64,000 bases of DNA. Origin: Pseudisothecium myosuroides. Taxonomy: Eukaryota; Streptophyta; Bryopsida; Hypnales; Lembophyllaceae. The notes below the pieces were generated by a model. The model had not been told where the DNA came from. It saw only the letters and a list, made by a program, of their open reading frames with translations, and did no database searches. The stretch lies in the NCBI GenBank assembly GCA_951799445.1, contig OX637287.1, positions 44,669,724 to 44,733,723 on the forward strand, given 5' to 3'. Shown one piece after another: positions 45,224-57,695 of the stretch (position 1 is the first letter of the stretch; every line of letters begins with the position of its first letter). The position numbers and the translations under genes were made by a program.

Positions 45224-47491
45224 GCATGAAACTTCTGAATTGATGAATGATTGTACAAATTTCATGAGACATTGAAGATCCTCCACCCTTGCAATTGGCC
45301 TTCTTCTATTCACTTATTCATGTATACTACCTTACACACAACTAACTGTAGGAGCAGAATGAAGATTAAGAAGGTTGCTTTTTCTTTAGAAAATAATGCA
45401 CGTAAGGCTGATGTGGGGGTTTGAAAATTCAACACACAACTAGAATTATTTTGGATGTAAACCATTCAACGATGGATTAGAATGTAATTGTCTGACCAAC
45501 ATTTCCTTTTATTTTCTAAAGCATATTTCCTTTATCTTTCTTGGTAGCAGATTGTTCAATCAGCTTTCCCCTCCATCTTTTGTGTAGGCTTAGGTGCCAT
45601 TCTTTGGTGCCATTGCTTCATCAAGAGACTTCATTTGTATTAAAATTTGCATTATTACTCCCATGTGCTTCAAATGTTAAAAGGGGCCCTAATTACATTG
45701 CAATTTAATAAGGAATGTTTTGTAGTTATTTAGATTCAACTTAAAGCACTCTATATTATGGTAGTGCATGCACAACATTTTATAATCTATTTGACACTCA
45801 CCCTTAAACTGTGGGTTAATTTTGAACCTTTAATAATTTTTATATCACATTATTTATGTAGAACAACAATTCTATTGGTTTACCTAACCTTGGATTGATT
45901 AAGAAAATCAATTATAATAAAAATCTCACTTAAAAAATAGAAATGTGAATTGGCCTTCCATCAAATACTATACCAACACTACACAATGTAGTTAGCATTT
46001 CTCTAAGGCTGTTTTGGAGCCAAAGCCCTTTATCAATACTATGTAATGTAGCTACTGAGTCAAAATGACTTTAATTTGTGATGGGGGATCCAGAACAACA
46101 CAAGGCATGCTAGAATTTGGATTGTGCTTATTTATTGAGAAAGGCTGAAGATGCTATGAGTTCTGGAGCCACTGTTCACTACAAATTTGGACTTCCAAAT
46201 AAGAAATAGAGTAGTAACAAGAGAATGCTCCATAGAATTCAAGTAAGTTAACTTGAGGAGGCAATAGAGTAGTAACAAGAGAATGCTCCATAGAATTCAA
46301 GTAAGTCAACTTGAGGAGGCATCGCAAGATGGTGTTCACAACTTGAATTCTGAAGGGTGAGTTTGGAAGTTAGCTTGTAAACAATGGGGTGTAAACCATG
46401 GGGAACGAAATGAAGACCGGGTACAGAGCTGGCCCTTCAGTTCTTCCAGTGAAACAGTGGCGATGCTCTGAGCCAATGCAAGACAAACAGCGGCACTGGA
46501 TTTTTCCTGATCATTGTGGGATCATTGTAGATGACTTTATCAAAATGGCTCTAGATTTCAATTGACTTCATCAAAATGGCACTAGATTTTAACTACCCTC
46601 ATCCTCTAAGATCTTCTTGAGCTTAGAGAAGCCCAGGACACTTCCACTTCCCCCAAAACAAATGAGAAAGAGACACTTCTTTGGCAGCAGCAGCAGCGGC
46701 CAGTCGGCCACTGTAGCATTGGATTTTCGCCCCCAATCCAGGAATTTGGCGGTGTTCCCCATAACGTCATTATTACTTCATCAAAGAAGGATATGTCATG
46801 CACAGTACGATGCAAGTTTTCATGTCCCAAGGTCGTCTCAGGCCATGCCACCATTTCCTGCAAACCCATGCTGAGAAAGCTCCAAAAGAAACCGACACCA
46901 GCAAAACCGTACACCTGTACTCTTGCATAGGGCGAGCTATAATCTAGCATCCTATGCACACAACTTCTCGACAGCCTAGAATCCTTCAATTGCATGATTT
47001 TCCAAGCGACGCGACTTCAGCGGATCACGACGCCGAACTTCTCAACAGGTCTTCGTCACAAATTACTCGTTCACACAAACCTCTTGAATCTGACCACCTT
47101 GGGTTCCAGCTACATCATTGCAACATGGCTTGAAAGTGCAAAAGGGCAATGACATAGTGTGTACAAGACATTCTAGAATCTTATTTCGGCAAAAGGTCGT
47201 AATTAATAAAGAGGTTTGAATGTTCAGTTTTGTGAATCGGTCTTTAGACGATACTGACATTCTCTTTGGAATTTAAGTGAAATCTAGTGTCCCACACAGA
47301 TACAAGCTAGCTCACACACATCGGTGAAAAATGAAATGGACCATTGTGGAGTAGCCAAATCCGACATTTTGCAGTAGCATGATGCATTCGGAAAACGTGA
47401 GGTCAAAGATTTGGACCCTGGGTGTGATGGGAATTCAATTCAATTCTGAAGGGCATGGAGTTAGGTGCCGAGTCTCGTCACTTGAGTTTTG
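45224..47491. other. Intergenic DNA upstream of the 47.5 kb frame
   Basis: Apart from the 58-bp tandem duplication at 46205-46320, nothing was recognised. A minus-strand frame at 46606-46995 has no family signature. Confidence 0.35.
46205..46320. repeat. Tandem duplication, 58-bp period
   Basis: AATAGAGTAGTAACAAGAGA starts at 46205 and 46263. Both copies run through GAATTCAAGTAAGT(T/C)AACTTG to GAGGAGGC with a single visible difference. The duplication looks recent. Confidence 0.9.
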
Positions 47492-48196
47492 ATGGCTTTG
47501 GAGTTAGGTGATGGAGAAGGTGACCAGTTTGGAAAGCTAAGCGCGCGCAAGCACAGTCACGCGTCCAAGAGTCACCCAAAGGCGGCCACAGTGAACGAGT
47601 TGCTGAACTTTTCAGCGGCATGCATCTGGAGCTTGAGAGGCGCAAATGTTGAGAGTGACGACAGGTCTAGCTGGGTCGGAGATGCAGTAGCCGCCCAGGG
47701 AAGAGAGAGGACCCACTCTAATCTAAGCTGCATGTTTGACAGCTTCAATAGCAGCCAACTCTCATCAGCTATGGGTAGAGGGGCAAGCTAGCTTGAGACA
47801 GGTCTTCCACTGAATGGGCCATCAGGTATGGGAGTGCATATTGCTCGCCTAGCAGCTGGAGGCTCTATGTCGGCCTTTGTGACCCTGTCGACTCATCAGC
47901 TGACTTTTCAGGGCTGGGATGAGGACGAGAATTCGGGACAGGTCTTGAATGCGAAGACAATGTCTTCGCAATTGACGTGAGAGCACGATGTCAAGAGCGA
48001 GTTTCCTGTCCAGTTCCAATTCATGTTTCTAAAGCAAAATGAAAATTCAGAGTCCAATGGGAAAAGCACAACATCAACTGCTGGGGAAAGTAATCAGCCG
48101 CGGCGTGCCGGGTCCGAGTGCGTTAAATTCCTTCAGCAGCCCAACGCTGGAAAGGTGCAGTTAAATAGTTGCTGCGTTGACGACAGCAGCGAATGA
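47492..48196 (+). pseudogene. Unknown 235-codon frame with two internal stops
   Basis: One continuous frame starts at ATG 47492 (MALELGDGEGDQFGKLSARK), meets TAG at 47789-47791 and TGA at 47978-47980, and ends at TGA 48194-48196. Protein-like content continues through both stops: GMGVHIARLAAGGSMSAFVT and THQLTFQGWDEDENSGQVLN after the first, EFPVQFQFMFLKQNENSESN and ECVKFLQQPNAGKVQLNSCC after the second. No plausible introns remove the stops. GC is well above the neighbouring intergenic DNA. I do not recognise the family. It is best read as a recently disabled gene or an exon of a larger decayed one. Confidence 0.45.
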
Positions 48197-51100
48197 TCAA
48201 TTGGCTGTGTGATGCAATCGGAGGTGCTTTAGAATCACGCAGCCTTCTTTCCTTTTAGTCTGGACAAGATAGAAGCTAGCGGCATCTGGCAATCTGACTC
48301 AAACATTGATTTCATAACCTGATCCTGTTGATAACCGGGAAAACAGGAGAAGACGAAACAATCAATGTTGAAGTACGTTGGGGAGATCTAGCACGATGCA
48401 GTAGAATTGGGTACCATGCATATTTTTTATCAATCCCATTCCGTATAGGCTAGCTAGGACCGCCGTGATTTGAGATTCTTGTCGGTTAGAGACACGTACA
48501 CTGGCATCTGCTCCACGGCGATTGCTCAAATCCTCTGTGCGTTCGCAGCCAAGTATTCTGCACAAGCCAGCGATTAGATTCATACTGCAAGAACAGGAGG
48601 TCAGTGCATTCAAATTATTGTAACGCTTCAAAAAATCTCATTCTCATCATTGCCTGACCGGACAAACTCGTACATGACGTGAGACAGAAAATGACGGTTT
48701 ATTGAAAGAGTCATGAAATGCCTAAAAACGTCAGTATGAAACTCGAATTTCATGTGTGCTGGTGTGTTTTAGGAATGTGACATGCACTGAAGCTTCTTCC
48801 TACAGTATTTCATGATCTCGATCATTGAGACTGAGTCCAAAAAGCCTAGAGTGGTGATGATTAATCAGTGTGTATGGTACATAAAGGTTGACGAGCTTGA
48901 TTTTACGGAGTCAAAAATAAGGTTAATACAGAATTCACGTTCGGAGCTATGAGTATGTGAAGGTACATAAAGAACTCGAAAATTGTGCCAATGTATTTTG
49001 AATGAAATTTAGCAGGTATAACTTCAATGACAAGTAAAAGCAGAACATTTTGGAGGGTATGTCACCGCATTTGAAATCAGTGAAAACAAGCCAAGTGGTC
49101 CAATTTCCTCAGTTCTTTATTTGCAATTAGCCACTCCATGGAGTGGCTATCCTGGCTCATCTTGCACCCTAGAAGCATCAGTAGTGCTGGAGTCATTATG
49201 TGAAATTAGCAAGGAAACACACTTCTTGAATGAATTGAGCTTGAAGTTGCACTGTACTGTACAGTACATGGCAGCTGTTACGAGCTATCACCAGTAAACC
49301 CGCTGGAAATGTGCTAACTATTATCAGAATATTGTTGGGCAGACCTGGGTTCACCAATCTGATGCTTTTCATGTGAATAGCACATCACAACACATTATAA
49401 AGTCCGTATGTCATTCAAAGGAACTCGTATCACATGGTAACCTATTTGGCACAGAATTCATTCACTTAACAAAACTACTTCCCACAAGAACGCTCTTATA
49501 AAGTCTGACGAGGAATGCTTACATAGATGTACACAGTTTTATGAAAATACTGCATCAGAACCAAGTCTGCCCTTCAAATATCTGACCCTGTTAAACCTGA
49601 AGTTTTGAACATGGATGATGCAAATATGCCCATTTCTTGTAATGAGGTGTTTCAGTTCATTACAAACCGGAGTTACCTGGTATAAACTGAAATGTATTTG
49701 TTATCATGATTCATCAGGTGACATCTAGTTTTACTTCCATGTTAAGCCTTATTATTCATAGAAGACATTGCAAGACATGAATTATCCAAAACCAGTCAGA
49801 TAAGAAATCCTTAAAAGTTTTGTCGTGCATCCATTTACAAGTCTCGATCTACTTTGCATTAGATGCCAAAATCTCAATTCTGACAGTATTTGTAATCTGA
49901 TTACTAGAAAGATAAGAGAGCATTTGCAATTGCAGATTGAGGAATGACCGTTGGACACATGCTTCTATTGATATAAGTTCACACAGACTTGTTAGTTAGC
50001 TGTAACCAACCCCAGAAAGGCTGAACCCTAAACCCTAAAACTCCACAAAATTTGCCAGTTTTGCGAATATAATTAAGGTTTAATAGTCCTGGGCTAGCCC
50101 AGAAAAAATCATCTCGTGAAGGCTATGTCCAGGAAATCATCTATAGTTTGCCAAGTCACTACAAGCTTTATACTTGCTGTAAGCCTGACGAACTTCCTCC
50201 TAAAGAGCAGGCACTTTAATTTGCTTGGAAATTCCAGATTCAAGTGTCGACTACCAACAGGATACCAGTGCAATTATCAACAAAATGCGACAATTGTCTT
50301 AAATTTTCAGCAAACTGCGGTGGTGCAGTAGGTCCTGGAAGACGCAATTCTTGACTGTCAAACCCAAATGGTGTCATTGGAATGTTGAATGAACGAGCAT
50401 TCAGCTGCCTTTTGCATTGCCAAAAGGCATTCCATGTCCGCAATTTCCACATTCTCAAAGTACCATGTGCACTGACATTGCACTGAGGGTTCAAACATTA
50501 AGCGGATTCACAGTTGAATTCAGTGAAACCGTTGAATTCAAAACTTCACCCCTGTTTTCGAGGCAGAAGACTTGAGATGGAAAAGACTCTAGGGTGTTTT
50601 CCATGCAAATTCATTGTCTCCAATCTTTGCCTCAACCCTTTGGTTTCAGTGCGTTTGTTAAAACCCAAAGTGCAGGGCTTTGAAGAGGCCACAATTTTGC
50701 TGAAATCAACTTGAGATTCCCCCAGAGTCATATACAATAACGTTGACATACACTACAACAGAAAGGAAACTAATTGACAGTAACATCGTTAAACCTGAAA
50801 AATGTTAGACATGGCAATGGGTGCCCTCCCAGCAACCGACTTCACTACACTGCAAGGTACAAGAAGATCAGTGCTCTACTTGAACCCTATCGACGCGCCA
50901 ATACCATTGAGTTGCAACATACATATATTTTAATCTTGGCATACAACCGCAAGTTTCAGAATTAGTGGAAAATCAAACGAAAGTAATTGCACAGGGGAAA
51001 ACAGGGTATTATGAAAATATCCCCTACTTGATAACAGGGAAATACACACAGATTCCCTCTGTGACAACAAAGTCTCTCTATGGTAATGCACACAAATCCC

Positions 51101-52207
51101 CGTGAGGATCAAGGGAATGTTACCAATCTTCTGTAAGGAGAAAATGCCGACTTTTGCTCCAGTGGGAGTGCAGATAACCTCCTTGTCGTGTCGCAATGCA
51201 GATATTAACTCTCATTGCGCGATCAACAAAAACAAAACTTGTGAGCTGCAATCTATCATTCCTAGCAGGCTGATTGCGCTGAAACAGACTCAGCTGATCC
51301 ACAGATTGATAGTAGCAGAACTTAGTTACTGACACTTCTTCCGGAACCTTTCATGAACCAGTTTTGTGATAAACTTCACGTGAATGCACAATAAGGTGGA
51401 GCCAACCATAACTGATCACTTAAGCGATTCTGCTTAAGGTGATGCAAATTTTTCCTGTATAGAAAGATAGAAATCACAGGGACTGCTGAATTTTTTTGGT
51501 AATTTTATTCTTGGAATTGAAATTACTATGAATTTTGGGATCTAAAAGTTGGTTTGAACCCATAATCAATGTCTAGAGTGTTTCATAAACACTCATTTAG
51601 AGATTACTTCTTGAAGGCGATGTGTTGTGACAATAGTCCAAGATGTGATGGTGAATTGATGATTGGAAATCAATTCGAGTCTCTTTGAATTTCTAGTACC
51701 CTATAGATTGCCGATGGGCTCCTAGTTGGTAATGAGTGGTTCCACTTTAATCAATTCTCAAAAAATTGCACGTGGTTATATATTGTTACATATTGTGGTT
51801 GTTACCAAGTGGCAAAGTTTACAATACATTAATCCTAAGGTCTTTATGATAAATCAATGATTGGGTGAGAAAAGTCACATTCAGTTGGTGAAGGGTATAC
51901 ATGTGTTGTTTCAGTGGTCTCATCTCAAACACACATGTTGATGTAGATGTATAAATTCCAACTTGTATAAACACTATGGAATTGTGCTTATGCACTATGA
52001 TGTTTCTCCAAGGCAAATGGAGGAGAAAGGACTTCAAATTGCATGAAGTTGGCTTACATTTCAAAGGGTCATTTTCAAGGAAGAGTTGTGATAGTTGAAG
52101 AGTATCTTCTAGCCAATTCTTATATCCACAATGAATTTGCGCTCTTTCACAAGAGAAGAGGAGGCTCATGATGTTGGTATGCAATGAGACGGGACTCTCT
52201 AGTACTT
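48197..52207. other. Intergenic DNA of moderate GC
   Basis: No gene was assigned. Minus-strand frames at 48362-48631 and 50240-50494 have fairly even residue content but no partner exons or known motifs. CACTGTACTGTACAGTACAT lies at 49250-49269. Confidence 0.35.
50022..50039 (+). promoter_or_regulatory. Double telo-box (AACCCTAAACCCTAAAA)
   Basis: Two tandem CCCTAAA units occur here. They match the plant telomere repeat and the AAACCCTAA promoter box. No associated gene was recognised downstream, so a function is not assigned. Confidence 0.35.
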
Positions 52208-52580
52208 AAATTGGACATGAATTGGGTATAGCAAGCCAAAACGTTTATGATCTTATGAAGTACTATTGGCTTCGAGGGATTGTCATCTCTCCCAAGCCTT
52301 TGGATAAAAGATGTAAGTTCAAATTATGTGACAAGTGGCAATTGGCACAACTTGTAGTTGTTGTTCAACGCACACTTCTTGATGCAATTTATGCCCAAAT
52401 GACGGCAAAAGTTTGCATATGCACAATAAAAAAATGTATTCAAACACTTGGCTTCAACAATTGTGTTGCAGTCAAGAAATCTTTTTTCAAAGATGCACGT
52501 AAGACACAAAGGCTTGCATTTGCTCAAGCTCATGCACACTTGGAGTGTGGAAAATTGAAAGAATGTTATATAGATGCTAA
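52208..52580 (+). pseudogene. Tc1-like transposase remnant (DNA-binding region)
   Basis: The frame reads IGHELGIASQNVYDLMKYYW, a helix-turn-helix of the Tc1 type, then the linker and the second domain with AQMTAKVCICTIKKCIQTLG, FNNCVAVKKSFFKDARKTQR and LAFAQAHAHLECGKLKE. These match the order of the Tc1 paired-like N-terminal region up to the start of the catalytic domain. The first catalytic Asp block expected next is absent, and no DDE domain follows. An upstream stop precedes the helix. The element is dead. It could have been a source of transposase for TA-flanked MITEs, but no shared ends were found around it. Confidence 0.8.
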
Positions 52581-53033
52581 AGTCATACAAGTAATTCAAA
52601 GTACAAACTCCTCTACTTGGTCCTATCTTGATATTTGTATTTGTCTCCACAAATCCAATACCCAATATTATACTATTTGAATTAGAATAAAAAGTCATTG
52701 TCCCATTCTCGGTTTGCAATCTCTAAACTGTCTAATAATTTTTTTTCTAATGAAATCAATGTCCCAAACTTTGTCGCCCAAGCCAATAAACCTCAAAGAA
52801 ACATAAACTGAAAATAAAAATTGAATATAGTAGCCAACAATACCAAATTTTGAAAAAATAATTTAAAACACACCTTATGAGTGTGATTGAAGGATAATGA
52901 AATATTAGACAATAATACTTGGAAGTTAAGCATGGCTAAAGTGAACATTGAGGTTGATTTTATTTTTTAAGACAATGCCCGTCACATCCAAAAAAACATA
53001 AAACAATTAGGAAATTGAAACGTAAACTAAAAT

Positions 53034-53298
53034 TAGGGGAGATTTGAGGGCAATGGAAAGCCGTTTTAGTCCTATTCTCCTTGCTGAGAACTATTGTTAG
53101 AATATTTTAATAATGAAAAAATAATGAAAAAATAAAATTAAAAATATTAAGTTTTTTTAATTATTACTTTTTAGATTTAAAAAATAATTAAAAAATAATT
53201 TTTGACATGGCACTCTCTTGACCATATTAGATTGCGCATTTGGCAGAGTTCCCAATCTAAGAACAAGCTGGTCTTCTTTTGCCCATGAATCTCTTCTA
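53034..53298 (-). mobile_element. TA-flanked 265-bp MITE, second copy
   Basis: TAGGGGAGATTTGAGGGC at the left and GGGCATTCATG-type right end (reverse complement TAGAAGAGATTCATGGGC) are inverted ends. Read on the minus strand it aligns with 32978-33243, including GGGAACTCTGCCAAATGC and GTGCCATGTCA. Confidence 0.65.
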
Positions 53299-54197
53299 TT
53301 GAGCCTTCATTATAAAAAAAATGTAGCCAACGTTCTAGCAATATACTCCAACATATTCTTCATTCCAAAGGCAAAATAACAATTGTAAATACATTTTGAT
53401 AATTGTATGAAAAATTAAAAATCTTTTCACAATGCAACAATGAACATGAATTGAGAAGTAAATGCAACATTGAAACTGATAGATAGAAAGAGCATAGCTG
53501 CATAGATTATAGAATGGAAAACATAATCCAAACTCACAATCATAGAAAAAATTTGGGGCCTCCAAAGAGCCGTATGACTTTTAGCAGCAGTGCAAATACA
53601 ACAAAATAATTTAAATTATATATATTTAGAAAATTGAAAGTTGTAATCTAATGTGGTACATTATAATTATGCGATGTTAAATTGTGATTTTTTAGTGTAT
53701 ATGTTTTTAATTATTTTTTTATTCTATATATTTGCATTGCTGCCAAAAGTGAAACGCTCCTTTGAAGGCCCCAAATTTTTTCTAATATTACATATCAAAA
53801 ATAAAATACTAAATTTTTTTTGCATGGAGTTGCATTTCAAGCTCCATAGTAATATATAATTGGAATTTTGAATTCTAATCTTTGAACCCAAAATCCTCAT
53901 TCAATATATCATAGTAAAGTAAGCCTAAACCTAGAATCTAATCTATAATCATGTTTTAAATCTGATAACATCAAGACTTTCTATTATAATGGGTTCAAAC
54001 ATTAGAAGCAAACAAAAGACAAATAAAAAGGAAACATTGTCAATTAGATAAATATCAAAACAAGTAGCTAAAAAAATTCACAAGTCATCAAATAAAAAAT
54101 GAAGATTTCATAAACATACCTAGAACACAAGAAATGTGGTGGAATTGCAAGAATGCAAGGTTGATAAGTGAGCTGCAGGGTTTAGAGGAGAATTCGA
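53299..54197. other. AT-rich intergenic DNA
   Basis: No gene or complete mobile element was recognised. Confidence 0.35.
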
Positions 54198-55493
54198 GGG
54201 TAGTTGCAAGAAAGACTAGTCAGATGATTTTGTAGCATTTGGGCAAAAATTGGGATGCTAATAGTGAGGCCTGTGAGTATCATGCCATCAGTAACAACAA
54301 AGTTGCCAAACTTGGAAGACCGCCAACAATCCTCTTTTTTCTACATGAATTGCCATTAGTAAATGAACATTGAATCTAGAAATGGTGAAAATTACGATCT
54401 GTCAAGATAATTGAATACTATGCAATACTTAGTTGTATCGATTGATACTATAGTAAGTCTTTACAGAAAAGGGATATATCAAAGTTTTAATTTATAATAA
54501 ATCTAATGTAGGGAGGAATCCCTTCTAAAAATAGGCAATTTCTAAAAACTTGATGAAAAGAATGAGCTTCAACCATTTTCAATATTCAAAAGTGTGTATG
54601 CTAGAGAGCCTATTTGTACAAACGTGGAGGATATAAAATAATCTATTTTTAGATCCCTTCATACAAAATATGCACCTATTATAAGAATAGACCACAAAAA
54701 TTTCAGCTTAAGTTCATTAATTTTGGGTACTGAAAATTCCCCCAAAGGATCATTTAAAGATAGACATGTCCTATTTCTTGTCACAGTGAGGGTGACTCTC
54801 TTGTCATCTGCTATAAATTTTGAAGGACAAGTCAAATGAAAATGAAATTTCAATTGAACATGCCTAACTTGATGATAATCAGATCCCTTATTTTTTAGAA
54901 TTAAAAAAAAAGCTTTTTATATTTAGAAATCATTTTTATTAATTTCTCGCAAAGTTAGGTTTCTAAAGGGATTTTTATTATGCTAGGAGTCCCAAAATTT
55001 AATGATCTGGAGCTAAAATTTTTGAGGTTTATTTGCATAGCAGGAAAGTATATGTCTACCAAAGGATATCTAAAAATATATTATTTTATGTCCTCCACAT
55101 GAGTGCAAACAACACTCCCATAGTGCACAATTTTTGAAAATTCAAGATGGTTCTAAGATCATTCTTTTGGTGAAATCTCATTACCATCAACTCATCCCAA
55201 ATTTCCAATGTTAAGTTTTTAAAAAATTTATTTTCATTTTTTTTACAAATTAAAACATGAAATTACAATAAGAGTACCTATTTTCATGAGATTTTGCACT
55301 TTTCAAGTTCTCCTACTTAGAAAATTTTCTATGCTTTTCCTTATTAGGGTACTTTCTTCTTCTAGGTGTATACATTAAACATTTTTTCACTTTTAAAAAA
55401 AATAGTTTTTCTAATTATAAAGTACTTCCGAAAAAAAACACGAATATTGTGCAAAACGCTACAATAACCGCACGGTCTTTCTTGCAATAATCC
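54198..55493. mobile_element. Possible 1.3 kb TIR element
   Basis: GGGTAGTTGCAAGAAAGACT at the left and CGGTCTTTCTTGCAATAATCC at the right (shortened: TCTTTCTTGCAATAATCC) are inverted ends resembling the 0.73 kb elements at 40-43 kb. Interior blocks match the 40483-41212 copy. The extra length suggests added DNA in the left half. No coding frame. Confidence 0.45.
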
Positions 55494-56278
55494 AAACTAC
55501 TAAACTTGAAAGTGTGACAAATCGGTAAAATTGACTTCTAAATTAAAAATTATTTCTTAAGTTTTTTGAAAAAAGGGGTATGATTACAATGGAAACATCC
55601 TGCATTTCCAATAAAAAATGTAAGTTCATTGTATTCATACTTCAAAAGTTATAGCAGATCACAAGTCCATCATGCTACATGTGATATAATTAAAGATTGG
55701 TGCACTAGAAAAAATTGGGGCTTATAAAGGCCCTTTGGACTTTCTGCAGTAGTGCAAATACAACAAAGATTGAGAAAATATTATATTTAAAGAAAATTTA
55801 AAAATGGGAACCATGTTATTAGTGATTACCTTAGGTGCCCTATCAGATTGGTGACTTTTCTATTTTTTTCTATGTTTTTTTCAATTTCTCTGGATTTGCA
55901 CATGTACTGAGAGTCAAACAACCCTACAAAGGCCCTAAATTTTCTTTAATGTTTCTTGCAAACACCCTCAAATTGCAAAGAACAAGAGATGCATCAAGTT
56001 TTGCAAACACAATATATCAATAATGATTGAAAAAACAAAAAAACACCACCATATTTTGTTAAAGAAACTTAATAAACTCAATGAAGTGCTTAAAGACCCT
56101 CTAGTCACAATGGTGGGATCTTTGCCTCATAAAATGGAGGATTAGTAGCCTAATCACGCTCATTTTTGTTGAGAGCAAAAGATTCACATCAACCGATTCT
56201 TATCTAAATTTTTAAAATTTTTCAAACCCAATTGTATTGTAGAGTTCAAACATGCAATGTAATTCAAACACTGGTGGT
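55494..56278. other. AT-rich intergenic DNA
   Basis: No feature was recognised. Confidence 0.3.
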
Positions 56279-56495
56279 TTAACCCTTAAATGTCAACACT
56301 GACGTTTGACGTCAAGTGGATGACAGGGAATTCTCCTAGTAGGACAAAAGTTAAACTATTCATCCTTGAAATTTTGTTGTGAAAAGGGGAGGTCTTCTAT
56401 AGTGGTTTGACTTCTAATGAATGCTTTTGCAATTTTTGAAACGATAATGAAAAAAGATGATTTCCAGGGGCACCTGTTCGTCCTTTAAAGGTTAA
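56279..56495 (+). mobile_element. Short TTAA-family MITE, complete copy
   Basis: TTAACCCTTAAATGTCAACA at the left and CGTCCTTTAAAGGTTAA at the right are imperfect inverted ends with TTAA at 56279-56282 and 56492-56495. The interior matches the 3296, 8872 and 9088 copies. Length is 217 bp. Confidence 0.75.
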
Positions 56496-57344
56496 CCAAG
56501 GCCAGAAGCTTGTTGTATCAACCCTGAGACACAACACTATCCAAGCTCAAAGAATCAAGCAAGAAATTTGTAGAATTGAAAAGCTTAAACATCTTACTCA
56601 AAAGAATAGCTGAAGTGAAAGCCCAATATCTGTCTGAGCTTCAATGAATTAGATTTGATTGCTACCAGCAAAAGTTTGTCCACCTGAAAGCCTAATGTCT
56701 CTTCCTACTCCAAAAAATGACAACAATTTCACATTCAGTAAGCGGTAGGAGGCTCATAAGTCGACCATCTAAGCAAAAACAGAGGTCTGTGGAGAGCTGT
56801 GGGTGTCAAAACTTTTGCAGATTTTTTTGTGTGGGAGAGAAGTGAGGAAGACGTGCACTGCGATTTTTTTGAAATTTTCTGAGAGCATATGCATTACTAG
56901 TGAATTTTTGTAGTAGAAGGCACGTAGGTCACTATTTCAGATCTTAGACCCATTTGTAATGAAGAACAACATGTCTTAAAAATGAAATACGTGAGTCCTA
57001 AAAGCGACAGACTTTGCACTTTGGAGGTTTAGCTTTGTCCTTCAAGGCATGCTACCTGGTTGGAAAACAAACAACACACGTGTCGCTGTGCAAAACACTG
57101 TTCATTCCTGGCATTAATATTTAATGACTCTTGCATTAAAAAAGGATGTGTGTCTTAAATCCGCCCATAAGCCCACCACTCCTCACGTCAGCAGTTTCCT
57201 ATTACCAGGCACTCAGTATGACAAAGTCTTGCCAAAAAAATTCTCTTTCGTTTTCACTTAGTGTTGTGCGGTTTCTGACGCATTCATAGGGTCGGTTGAA
57301 AATGCCCGGTCGGAGTTCGAGCCTCCTACCTTACAGTACATAGA
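56496..57344. other. Intergenic DNA with a lone MITE end
   Basis: GAGCCTCCTACCTTACAGTA at 57320-57339 resembles the right end of the N family without a matching left end. No gene was seen. Confidence 0.35.
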
Positions 57345-57503
57345 ACTTCTAATAAGCAGTAGGGCCAGGCCCAATATGATACAATACATTACACAGGTTA
57401 TTAGAGTAAAGGAGGATCATTTGCATTCATTCAGGGACCGGCAAGCAATACTATTTTAGAGAGGTTTATTACATTAGAGAGTGCTACTTATTAGAAGTTC
57501 TAC
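57345..57503. mobile_element. Short foldback MITE of about 158 bp
   Basis: TAGAACTTCTAATAAGCAGT at the left and CTACTTATTAGAAGTTCTA at the right form inverted ends of about 22 bp. The interior has no coding frame. It sits directly beside the M3 element, which may have inserted at its edge. Confidence 0.6.
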
Positions 57504-57695
57504 TACACTGAATAGGGGTATTAAGGGGACCAAAAAATTAAAGGGGCTTATCTTGGAAAACTGTAGATGTTTGAAATATGATGTGCAACCCCCGGACACT
57601 TCAATAACTATTGATGTCCAGAAAAGGTAGATATTTATATAGTGTGAAATGTCGATTAATTAGTATGGGTCCCTTTAATATCCCTATTTAGTGTA
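57504..57695. mobile_element. TA-flanked MITE, diverged M-type copy M3
   Basis: TACACTGAATAGGGGTATTA and TAATATCCCTATTTAGTGTA are inverted ends sharing the outer TACACTGAATAG with M1 and M2. ATATAGTGTGAAATGTC near the right end also matches them. It is 192 bp, shorter than the 253-bp form. Confidence 0.7.

Noticed and set aside
46606..46995. 129-codon minus-strand frame
   Set aside because: No recognisable motif, splice partner or start context.
50240..50494. 84-codon minus-strand frame (FNIPMTPFGFDSQELRLPGP)
   Set aside because: Residue content is plausible, but no homologue, exon partner or promoter could be identified.
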